Shown here piece by piece: positions 7,840-14,817 of a DNA stretch of 16,735 bases. The stretch's first letter is position 1, and each line of letters begins with the position of its first letter. Location of the stretch: contig CAIJHZ010000062.1 in NCBI GenBank assembly GCA_903820565.1, positions 1 to 16,735 on the forward strand. Direction: 5' to 3'. This stretch comes from an uncultured Actinomycetes bacterium. Its GTDB lineage: Bacteria; Actinomycetota; Actinomycetes; Nanopelagicales; Nanopelagicaceae. Under the pieces are notes generated by a model. It made no database searches, was not told the origin of the DNA, and saw only the letters and a program-made list of their open reading frames with translations. The translations under genes and the position numbers were made by a program.

Positions 7840-9322
7840 GATTGTGCACCAATCGATTAGCTGCATGTACTGCTGTTAGAACAGCTGCTGCCTTATTGCG
7901 ACATTCTTGGTTTTCTGATTCGGGATCTGAATCAGCAACAACACCTGCGCCTGCTTGAACATATGCCGTGCCCTGATGCAACAACGCTGTTCGAATTGCG
8001 ATACACGTATCTATATTGCCCGTGAAATCTATGTACCCAACGATGCCACCATAAACTCCACGGCGCGTGGTCTCTAACTCTTCAATAATCTCCATCGCTC
8101 GAGGCTTTGGCGCACCAGATAATGTTCCCGCTGGGAATACAGAAAAGAGTGCATCGACTGGGGTAGCCTGATCAGCGAGTTTGCCAACAACTGTAGAAAC
8201 AATATGCATGACATGCGAATACCGTTCTATATGCATGAAATCGACAACTTCTACTGTACCTGGAGCACAAACTCGACCTAAATCATTTCGGCCTAAATCA
8301 ACAAGCATCAGATGCTCCGCACGCTCTTTTGGATCTGCAAGCAACTCTTCGGCTAATCGATGATCTTCTTCGGGATTTGATGAACGCTTGCGAGTACCTG
8401 CAATCGGATGGATCATCACATCTTTTTGATTAACCTTAACAAGCGCTTCAGGGCTAGATCCAACGATCTCGATTCCATCTGTAAAGCGGAACAAATACAT
8501 ATACGGCGATGGATTATTGAGGCGAAGCATCCGATAGACATCTATTGCATCTGCGCTGCATGGCATGGCAAATCGCTGCGACAAAACTACTTGAAATGCT
8601 TCTCCTGCCAGGATTTCTTCCTTGACCTTAAGAATGTTTTCCTTGAATTGCTCCCCTGAAATATTGCCAACGTAGTTAGGAAGTGAGAAATCAGGAATCT
8701 CTGCGGCCTCTCCTGATAGCGGAGTTGAAAGATCTGCTTGCATGCGATCTAAACGCTGCACACACGATTCATATGCCTCATCGATGCGATCATCACTTCC
8801 ATCCCAGTTAATCGCGTTAGCAATTAAGGTGATCGTTCCATCGCTGTGATCTAACACTGCTAAATCACTTGTTAACATAAATGAAAGCTCAGGCAAAGGA
8901 ATATCCTTTGTTGTTAAATCTGGCAATCGCTCCAAACGTCGTACAACGTCGTAGCCCATAAAGCCAACGAGGCCACCTGTCAGTGGTGGTAACCCTGCAA
9001 TCTTCGGAGATTTCAGATGTGCTGCAGAAAGTCTGAGCGCTTCTAGTGGATCAATTCCAGTTGGTGCACCAGCAGGTGCTATTCCTTGCCAATAGGCAAG
9101 GCCATCTCTTTCACTTAATGTTGCTTCACTTCGCACGCCAATAAATGAATACCGTGACCACGCTCCGCCGTGTTCTGCTGATTCAAGTAGAAATGTGTTG
9201 TCGGCGCTTTTAGCTAATTTTCGATAAACACCAAGTGGAGTTTCACCATCTGCAAGTAACCGTCTGGAAACTGGAATGACATTTGAAACCTTTGCGTAGG
9301 CGCGAAACTCGCTCAAGTTCAT
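7832..9322 (-). CDS. trpE: Anthranilate synthase component I
   Basis: TrpE makes anthranilate from chorismate with ammonia supplied by the glutaminase subunit TrpG. The 496-residue protein has the N-terminal regulatory motif LLES (45-48), which in known enzymes forms the tryptophan feedback site, so it is probably inhibited by tryptophan. The chorismate-binding half shows PIAGTRKR, the MLVDLGRNDLGRV block, RRGVYGGIVGYIDF and QAGAGVVADSDPE. It carries no fused TrpG domain, and trpG and trpD are absent from the window. It follows the hisI stop by 17 bases without a recognisable Shine-Dalgarno site. PabB or other chorismate enzymes are less likely given LLES and the trpC-B-A neighbours. Confidence 0.97.
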   Translation of the reverse strand: MNLSEFRAYAKVSNVIPVSRRLLADGETPLGVYRKLAKSADNTFLLESAEHGGAWSRYSFIGVRSEATLSERDGLAYWQGIAPAGAPTGIDPLEALRLSAAHLKSPKIAGLPPLTGGLVGFMGYDVVRRLERLPDLTTKDIPLPELSFMLTSDLAVLDHSDGTITLIANAINWDGSDDRIDEAYESCVQRLDRMQADLSTPLSGEAAEIPDFSLPNYVGNISGEQFKENILKVKEEILAGEAFQVVLSQRFAMPCSADAIDVYRMLRLNNPSPYMYLFRFTDGIEIVGSSPEALVKVNQKDVMIHPIAGTRKRSSNPEEDHRLAEELLADPKERAEHLMLVDLGRNDLGRVCAPGTVEVVDFMHIERYSHVMHIVSTVVGKLADQATPVDALFSVFPAGTLSGAPKPRAMEIIEELETTRRGVYGGIVGYIDFTGNIDTCIAIRTALLHQGTAYVQAGAGVVADSDPESENQECRNKAAAVLTAVHAANRLVHNHE

Positions 9323-9339
9323 TTGATTACCGGGTTCAT

Positions 9340-9681
9340 TTACTGACCTAATTCAAGCGGTGTGTGAAAACAGGTGCGATCCCCCGTATGGCATGCAGCT
9401 CCAGTTTGCGTCACTTTTAATAAAAGTGCGTCTCCATCGCAATCTAATGAAACAGAATGCACATCCTGAAAATGTCCAGATGTTGCGCCCTTAACCCACA
9501 GTTCGTTTCGGCTGCGACTCCAATAGGTGGCTTTGCCAGTTGAAAGTGTTAAAGCTAACGATTGTGAATTCATGTAGGCAAGCATCAGCACTTCATTACT
9601 CGAAATATCCTGAACAATTGCTGGAATCAATGCAGCTGGATCCTTGAGCAGTGCCTCTACTTGAGGATCAATTGTCGTCAT
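9340..9681 (-). CDS. hisI: Phosphoribosyl-AMP cyclohydrolase
   Basis: HisI opens the purine ring of phosphoribosyl-AMP, the third step of histidine synthesis. The 113-residue protein is the free-standing form, with no HisE pyrophosphatase domain. YWSRSRNELWVKGATSGH (53-70) is the substrate block. The metal sites are visible as D80, D82 and D84 in DCDGDALL (Mg) and cysteines C81, C97 and C104 (Zn, with TGAACHTGDRTCFH). It begins 14 bases after the hisF stop with only a weak, distant AAGG. It is the last his gene before trpE. Confidence 0.98.
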   Translation of the reverse strand: MTTIDPQVEALLKDPAALIPAIVQDISSNEVLMLAYMNSQSLALTLSTGKATYWSRSRNELWVKGATSGHFQDVHSVSLDCDGDALLLKVTQTGAACHTGDRTCFHTPLELGQ

Positions 9682-9695
9682 GTGCGTATTCTGCC

Positions 9696-10469
9696 TTAAC
9701 GTGGCGCCATCGTGCGCACTGGATAATTGTGCTTACCCAGGTATGACTTCACATCGCCAATACGGTGAATACCAAAGTGAAAGACGCTTGCTGCAAGTAG
9801 CGCATCAGCACCTGCATCAAGGGCTGCAGAGAAATCCTCAAGGCTTCCTGCTCCACCACTTGCTATCAATGGAACCTTTGAAACTGCCCGAACTGCAGTA
9901 ATCATTCCAATGTCATACCCTGCACGAGTACCGTCAGCATCCATTGAATTAAGAAGTATTTCACCAACGCCTAACGCGCAAGCTTTTTCAACCCACGCAA
10001 GTGCATCTAGCCCCGCACTTTCTCGTCCGCCATGTGTTGTCACTTCAAAACCAGATTCAGTATTAGCACGACGAGCATCAACTGAGAGCACAAGAACCTG
10101 CGAACCAAAACGATCTGCAATTTCTGCAATTAATTCTGGACGTGCAATTGCCGATGTGTTAATTGAAACTTTGTCTGCACCTGCACGAAGCAAACGGTCC
10201 ACATCTTCAACGCTTCTAATTCCACCGCCAACGGTAAGCGGGATAAACACCTGCTCTGCGGTACGACGAACAACATCTAAAGTTGTTTCGCGTCCTGCAA
10301 CACTTGCTGAAATATCTAGAAAGGTTAGTTCGTCGGCGCCTTCTAGGTTATAGAGCGATGCCATTTCAACTGGGTCTCCGGCATCTACTAAATCTGTGAA
10401 GTTAACACCTTTAACCACCCGGCCATCTGTTACATCAAGGCACGGAATGATGCGAACAGATAAGGTCAT
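9696..10469 (-). CDS. hisF: Imidazole glycerol phosphate synthase, cyclase subunit
   Basis: HisF uses ammonia channelled from HisH to convert PRFAR into imidazole glycerol phosphate and AICAR. The 257-residue half-barrel repeat protein has the catalytic aspartates D12 (IIPCLDV, 7-13) and D131 (LSVDARR, 128-134). VKGVNF (19-24), TVGGGIR (79-85) and the C-terminal IASGGAGSLEDF are the phosphate-binding blocks. A good AAAGGTGA lies 7 bases before the ATG, which overlaps the hisA stop (ATGA). Its partner HisH is encoded two genes upstream, with hisA between them. Confidence 0.98.
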   Translation of the reverse strand: MTLSVRIIPCLDVTDGRVVKGVNFTDLVDAGDPVEMASLYNLEGADELTFLDISASVAGRETTLDVVRRTAEQVFIPLTVGGGIRSVEDVDRLLRAGADKVSINTSAIARPELIAEIADRFGSQVLVLSVDARRANTESGFEVTTHGGRESAGLDALAWVEKACALGVGEILLNSMDADGTRAGYDIGMITAVRAVSKVPLIASGGAGSLEDFSAALDAGADALLAASVFHFGIHRIGDVKSYLGKHNYPVRTMAPR

Positions 10470-11191
10470 TTTCCGCTCACCTTTAACGCTTCCTCCAATG
10501 TGAACTTGCCGGCATATAACGCCTTACCGACTATCGCGCCTTCAACACCAGCGCTGCGAAGTGCAGCAAGAGCTGCGATGTCATCTAAAGATGAAATTCC
10601 ACCACTTGCAATAATCGGCTTTGTTGTTGCAGCACACACTGATTTTAGTAGTTCAATATTTGGTCCCGCTAATGTTCCATCTTTTGCAACATCTGTAACG
10701 ACATAGCGCGCACATCCATCACGATCTAGGCGCTCTAATGTTTCAAATAGATCTCCGCCCTCTTTGGTCCAACCACGTGCTGCCAAGGTATGGCCACGCA
10801 CATCTAGACCAACTGCGATTCGATCCCCGTACTCTGCAATTACTCGAGCAGTCCATTCAGGATCTTCTAGCGCAGCTGTTCCTAAATTAACTCGGCGACA
10901 ACCAGTTGCCAATGCTCGCTTCAATGATTCATCATCACGGATTCCACCTGATAACTCCACCTTGATGTCTAGCTTTCCAACAACTTCGGCCAATAGAGCT
11001 GAGTTTTCCCCACGGCCAAAGGCGGCATCTAAATCAACAAGGTGTAACCATTCAGCACCAGCTGCTTGAAATTCGAGTGCGACATCTAATGGAGCCCCAT
11101 AAATGCTTTCTTTAGCAAGTTCGCCTTGTACTAATCTAACGGCGCGGCCATCTTTGACATCTACTGCTGGCAATAACTCCAAGTAACTCAC
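10466..11191 (-). CDS. priA: PriA-type bifunctional isomerase (HisA, probably also TrpF)
   Basis: HisA isomerises ProFAR to PRFAR; in actinobacteria the PriA form also does the TrpF step (phosphoribosylanthranilate isomerase). The 241-residue barrel keeps D11 (LLPAVDVKDG, 6-15) and R19, and D171 (VAKDGTLAG), the acid/base pair of the family. R139 and W141 in LAARGWTKEGG match the loop-5 Arg and Trp that PriA of M. tuberculosis (R143, W145) uses for its second substrate; numbering differs by four. No separate trpF is seen here although trpE, trpC, trpB and trpA are, which supports the double role. The GTG at 11189-11191 is chosen because it overlaps the hisH stop (GTGA) and gives the usual N terminus; a TTG five codons earlier is less likely. 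Confidence 0.95.
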   Translation of the reverse strand: MSYLELLPAVDVKDGRAVRLVQGELAKESIYGAPLDVALEFQAAGAEWLHLVDLDAAFGRGENSALLAEVVGKLDIKVELSGGIRDDESLKRALATGCRRVNLGTAALEDPEWTARVIAEYGDRIAVGLDVRGHTLAARGWTKEGGDLFETLERLDRDGCARYVVTDVAKDGTLAGPNIELLKSVCAATTKPIIASGGISSLDDIAALAALRSAGVEGAIVGKALYAGKFTLEEALKVSGK

Positions 11192-11790
11192 AGAGAATCC
11201 ACCCAATTCTTAATCAGCGCTAATCCAGCTGCACCAGACTTTTCTGGGTGAAATTGAGTTGCACTGATGTATCCATCTTCTACCGCCGCAAGAAACTTTT
11301 CACCGTGTGTGCTCCATGCCTGTGTTGTTCCAACAGCTTTTTTGGCAGCATAGGAATGAACAAAATAAAAGGATTCCCCTTCGACGCCCTCAAATAATGT
11401 TGATGTGGAAGCTGCTTCAATAGTGTTCCAACCCATGTGAGGCAAGATTGGTGCAGCTAATTGCGAAACAATTCCATCCCAAATTCCGATTCCTGCATGT
11501 GGTGCGCCATCAGAATGCTCTGTGCCCTGGCTAAACATGATTTGCATTCCAATGCAGATACCTAGCGTTGGACGCTCTTTTGCTAAACGTTCGCGCACGA
11601 TTGCCGCGCCATCGACGGCATTTAATCCATTCATGCAGGCAGCAAATGCACCAACACCTGGAACCACTAAGCCTTCTGCTTCAAGCGCAACGGCGCGATC
11701 AGATGTAACAACGACATCTTTACCAGCAGTTGCAAATGCACGCTCTGCAGATCGTAGATTTCCAGATCCGTAGTCAAGAATTGCTATCAA
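11188..11790 (-). CDS. hisH: Imidazole glycerol phosphate synthase, glutaminase subunit
   Basis: HisH hydrolyses glutamine and passes ammonia to HisF. The 200-residue class I amidotransferase has the triad C79 (LGICIGMQ), H181 and E183 (QFHPEKS), and the VVPGVGAF oxyanion-side motif (42-49). LDYGSGNLRS opens the protein as is typical. The start is TTG at 11788-11790: there is an in-frame stop four codons upstream and no ATG or GTG at the family N terminus, and AAAGGA lies 5 bases before it. The TTG overlaps the hisB stop as TTGA. Confidence 0.97.
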   Translation of the reverse strand: MIAILDYGSGNLRSAERAFATAGKDVVVTSDRAVALEAEGLVVPGVGAFAACMNGLNAVDGAAIVRERLAKERPTLGICIGMQIMFSQGTEHSDGAPHAGIGIWDGIVSQLAAPILPHMGWNTIEAASTSTLFEGVEGESFYFVHSYAAKKAVGTTQAWSTHGEKFLAAVEDGYISATQFHPEKSGAAGLALIKNWVDSL

Positions 11791-12371
11791 AGAGATCCTT
11801 TAGTCGATGGAATTCCGGCGACTCTGCCATCTAGTGAAACCGCATCGCGTAGTGCGCGTGCAACAGCCTTGAACTGTGCTTCAAAAACGTGGTGCGCATT
11901 GCGTCCTTCGAGAACTCGTATATGCAAAGCAATGTGGGCTTCAGCAACAATTGATTCCCAAATGTGCTTACCTAATGTTGTATCAAATGTTCCGATAAGT
12001 TCAACGATTTCTGGTTGACGATGCACTAAATATGGACGACCAGAAAGATCAACCGCTGCTTGAACTAAAACCTCATCCAAAGGAACCATGGAATCTCCAA
12101 AACGACGGATACCTGCTTTATCGCCCAGTGCTTCACGAAGTGCCTGGCCGAAAGCAAGTGATGTGTCCTCAACAGTGTGGTGTGAGTCAACATCAACATC
12201 ACCAGTTGTCTTAACAGTTAAGTTAAAACCAGAGTGCTTGCCCAGTTGCGACATCATGTGATCAAAGAAAGGAACGCCTGTATCTACATCGATGACGCCT
12301 TGGCCATCAAGATTGAGCTCAACGAGTACGTGTGACTCCTTGGTCTTTCTTTCAACGCGCGCTGTTCTCAT
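11787..12371 (-). CDS. hisB: Imidazoleglycerol-phosphate dehydratase
   Basis: HisB removes water from imidazole glycerol phosphate to give imidazole acetol phosphate, using manganese. The 194-residue protein is the monofunctional form: there is no histidinol-phosphatase domain, so that step must be supplied by another gene. The repeated metal-binding motifs are present: FFDHMMSQLGKH (35-46) and HHTVED (64-69) in the first half, and HHVFEAQFKA (160-169) in the second. A strong AAAGGAG precedes the ATG, 11 bases after the hisC stop. Confidence 0.98.
   Translation of the reverse strand: MRTARVERKTKESHVLVELNLDGQGVIDVDTGVPFFDHMMSQLGKHSGFNLTVKTTGDVDVDSHHTVEDTSLAFGQALREALGDKAGIRRFGDSMVPLDEVLVQAAVDLSGRPYLVHRQPEIVELIGTFDTTLGKHIWESIVAEAHIALHIRVLEGRNAHHVFEAQFKAVARALRDAVSLDGRVAGIPSTKGSL
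11796..11801 (-). promoter_or_regulatory. Ribosome binding site supporting the TTG start of hisH
   Basis: AAAGGA lies within the last codons of hisB, 5 bases before the TTG at 11788-11790. With the in-frame stop just upstream, it fixes this unusual start codon. Confidence 0.65.
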
Positions 12372-12377
12372 GGTGTT

Positions 12378-12384
12378 CTCCTTT
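12378..12384 (-). promoter_or_regulatory. Strong ribosome binding site for hisB
   Basis: AAAGGAG lies 6 bases before the hisB ATG and overlaps the hisC stop codon. It is among the strongest Shine-Dalgarno matches in the window. Confidence 0.65.
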
Positions 12385-13468
12385 AAATGAGCTCTTTGAG
12401 GGCTGATATAAATAATGCGTTCTCGGCTTCATTGCCAATTGTGACTCTTAAGTACCCTGATAATCCCACATCTCTAATCAGAACACCCTTTTCTAGCATT
12501 GCCGCCCATAGTTGTGGCGATTCTTGCTTAAATCCAGTGAACAAAACAAAGTTTGCACTGCTGGGAATAGTGGTCAGACCCATGTCGCGCAGCGCCTGAA
12601 CTACAGACTCTCTTGCAGCAATAATTGTTGCAACTCCACCTAACAACTCTGCTCGGTGATCGATGGCAACCTGCGCTGCAGCTTGTGTCAATGCACTCAA
12701 GTGATATGGCAAGCGCACAATCATCATTGCATCTTTAACTGCTGCATCACTGACTAGGTAACCAACACGAGCACCCGCAAAGGCAAACGCTTTGCTCATT
12801 GTGCGAATAACAAGAACATGTGGGTTATTAGCAATCAAGGTTGCTGCAGAAATCTCCTGTGAAAATTCTGCGTACGCTTCATCAACAACTAACAATCCCC
12901 CAACAGACTTACACGCATCCGCCAGCATTTGAATCTCATCAATTGTTACTGCCCCACCTGTCGGATTATTAGGTGTTGTAATAAAGGTAAGAGGTGGCTT
13001 GTTCTCTTTAATTTCAACGATCGCAGTTGAAATGTTTAGCGAAAAGTCAGCGTTGCGTGTGCCATCAATCCACTGAGCATCTGTCACCTTGGCGATTAAA
13101 GGATGCATTGAATATGACGGTGTAAAACCAAGAACAGGTCCCCCAGCAAATGCCAAGAAAATTGATTGAATAATTTCATTACTGCCATTTGCAGCCCAAA
13201 TATTGTCAGCAGAAAATTTAGTACCGCTGAGTTCGTTGATGTAACTGGCAAGTTTGGTTCGCAAAACTGTTGCATCTCGATCTGGATAGCGATTTAAGCC
13301 AGCAGCAACCTTCGCAACGGCATCGGTAATTGCCTTTTGCAATGCAGGTGATGGTGAATACGGATTCTCGTTTGTATTAAGTGATGCTTGTGCCGGAACC
13401 TGTGGTGCTCCATATGGTGATAGTGGATGCAAGTTTCCGCGCAGCGGTAACCAACTTGGCCAACTCAT
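12383..13468 (-). CDS. hisC: Histidinol-phosphate aminotransferase
   Basis: HisC transfers an amino group from glutamate to imidazole acetol phosphate, giving histidinol phosphate. The 361-residue fold-type I PLP enzyme shows LNTNENPY (30-37) at the substrate end, NGSNE (94-98) for phosphate binding, TPNNPTG (165-171), VVDEAYAEF (194-202) with the PLP-ring Asp, and the Schiff-base lysine K226 in RTMSKAFAFAGAR. The GxRVGYL block follows. The ATG overlaps the hisD stop (ATGA) and has GGAG 8 bases before it. Given the operon, histidinol phosphate is the expected substrate; related aromatic aminotransferases share the fold. Confidence 0.97.
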   Translation of the reverse strand: MSWPSWLPLRGNLHPLSPYGAPQVPAQASLNTNENPYSPSPALQKAITDAVAKVAAGLNRYPDRDATVLRTKLASYINELSGTKFSADNIWAANGSNEIIQSIFLAFAGGPVLGFTPSYSMHPLIAKVTDAQWIDGTRNADFSLNISTAIVEIKENKPPLTFITTPNNPTGGAVTIDEIQMLADACKSVGGLLVVDEAYAEFSQEISAATLIANNPHVLVIRTMSKAFAFAGARVGYLVSDAAVKDAMMIVRLPYHLSALTQAAAQVAIDHRAELLGGVATIIAARESVVQALRDMGLTTIPSSANFVLFTGFKQESPQLWAAMLEKGVLIRDVGLSGYLRVTIGNEAENALFISALKELI

Positions 13469-14775
13469 CCGAGGTTCTCCAAGCGTGCAGTCATTGCTTC
13501 ACCGTGTGCCGGTAGATCTTCAGCATTAGCAAGGGTGACTACGGTATCTACGATGTCAGTAAATGCTTGTTGACCGTACTCAATGAAGTGCAATCCGCGC
13601 AAGAAAGTCTGTACAGATAATCCACTTGAGTGACAGGCACATCCACCAGTAGGCAATACATGGTTTGAACCAGCTGAATAATCACCAAGTGAGACTGGTG
13701 AAAAACGACCAATAAAGACTGCTCCGGCATTACGAATCTTTGCAGCATCGCTGCGTGCGTTTCGTGTTTGAATTTCTAGATGCTCTGCAGCGTATGCATT
13801 AACTACATCTAAGCCTTGTTCAATTGAATCCACTAGCGCAATTGCAGATTGGACTCCAGACAAAGCAATCGCGATCCGATCACTGTGCTTTGTTGCACTA
13901 ACTCGAATTTTAAGTTCTGCTTCAACCGCTGCTGCTAATTCGGGTGAATCAGTAACGAGTACTGCTGCAGCAATCACATCATGCTCTGCTTGGCTAATCA
14001 AATCTGCAGCCACATCTGCTGCGATAGCTGATGAATCGGCCAGGATTGCAATCTCAGTTGGGCCTGCTTCTGTATCAATCCCAATGACGCCACGTAAGGA
14101 ACGTTTCGCAGCGGCCACGTAAATATTTCCTGGTCCTGTCACTAGATCAGCCTTCTCACACACACCATCCATACCATAAGCGAAGAGCGCAATCGCTTGT
14201 GCTCCCCCAATTGCATACACTTCAGAAATTCCAAGGAGTGCGCACGTTGCAAGAATTGTTGGGTGCGGCAATCCACCGAACTCTTTTTGCGGTGGTGATG
14301 CAACAGCAATTGATTGAACGTGTGCAATCTGCGCAGGAATAACATTCATCATCACACTGCTGGGATAAACGGCTCGGCCACCAGGCACATAGAGTCCAAC
14401 ACGATCAACTGGAACCCACTTTTCAGTAATAGTTCCACCATCTACAACTGTCGTAGTTTTATCTGTTCGAACTTGATCGTTGTGGACTTTCTTTATTCGG
14501 ATAATTGAAAGCTCTAATGCCGTTCTAATCGCTGGATCTAATTGGAGCAATGCCTCATCAAGTGCTTTCTGCGGAACTCGAATACTCGCTGGAGTCACAC
14601 CATCGAACTCTTCCGCCAAGGCAATCAGATCTGCCTCAACTCCATTTTTTACTCGATCTAGAATCGGCTGGATTAACACCATCGCCTCTGCAACATTGAG
14701 CGTGGCCCGAGGAAGTTCGAGGTTGTATTGGGCTTTAGACAGGGTTCGCCCGCGCAGGTCAACGGTACGAATCAT
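13465..14775 (-). CDS. hisD: Histidinol dehydrogenase
   Basis: HisD oxidises histidinol to histidine in two NAD-dependent steps with a zinc ion. The 436-residue protein has the zinc ligands at the expected spacing: Q263 and H266 (LISQAEHD), D365 (GDYSAGSNHVLPTGG) and H424 (PAHGEAM). The catalytic pair E331-H332 (NAYAEHLEIQ) is also present. GPGNIYVAAAKR and IDTEAGPTEIAILAD are the nucleotide-side motifs. The GGCACHSSGLSV segment after the zinc Asp is the form I know from actinobacteria. It is the first gene of the his-trp run. The ATG has no Shine-Dalgarno site; a -10-like hexamer ends 6 bases before it, pointing to a leaderless message. Confidence 0.98.
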   Translation of the reverse strand: MIRTVDLRGRTLSKAQYNLELPRATLNVAEAMVLIQPILDRVKNGVEADLIALAEEFDGVTPASIRVPQKALDEALLQLDPAIRTALELSIIRIKKVHNDQVRTDKTTTVVDGGTITEKWVPVDRVGLYVPGGRAVYPSSVMMNVIPAQIAHVQSIAVASPPQKEFGGLPHPTILATCALLGISEVYAIGGAQAIALFAYGMDGVCEKADLVTGPGNIYVAAAKRSLRGVIGIDTEAGPTEIAILADSSAIAADVAADLISQAEHDVIAAAVLVTDSPELAAAVEAELKIRVSATKHSDRIAIALSGVQSAIALVDSIEQGLDVVNAYAAEHLEIQTRNARSDAAKIRNAGAVFIGRFSPVSLGDYSAGSNHVLPTGGCACHSSGLSVQTFLRGLHFIEYGQQAFTDIVDTVVTLANAEDLPAHGEAMTARLENLG

Positions 14776-14781
14776 TAGGCA

Positions 14782-14787
14782 ATTGTA
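14782..14787 (-). promoter_or_regulatory. Candidate -10 box of the his-trp operon (leaderless start)
   Basis: TACAAT on the minus strand is followed by six bases and then the hisD ATG, so transcription starting at the normal distance would begin on the A of ATG. No Shine-Dalgarno site precedes hisD, which agrees with a leaderless mRNA, common in actinobacteria. No good -35 hexamer is found 16-18 bases upstream. A small inverted repeat (TAAC-C-GTTA) touches the 5' edge of the box; whether it is an operator is unknown. Confidence 0.5.
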
Positions 14788-14817
14788 ACGGTTAAGCCCA
14801 ATACCTTGGCGCTCAAT

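Noticed and set aside
9323..9339. Trp leader peptide or attenuator before trpE
   Set aside because: The gap is 17 bases with no Trp codons, no hairpin and no T-run.
9910..10353. 147-codon open frame on the plus strand
   Set aside because: It lies wholly inside hisF on the opposite strand; its composition is what the reverse of an Ala/Ser-rich gene gives, and it has no family motif.
14480..14788. 102-codon plus-strand frame crossing the hisD start
   Set aside because: It is antisense to hisD and would run through the his promoter; there is no motif or good ribosome site.
14795..14812. Short inverted repeat CCAA-GGTA-TTGG between dnaE and hisD as a terminator
   Set aside because: The stem is only four pairs and no T-run follows, so intrinsic termination is unlikely.
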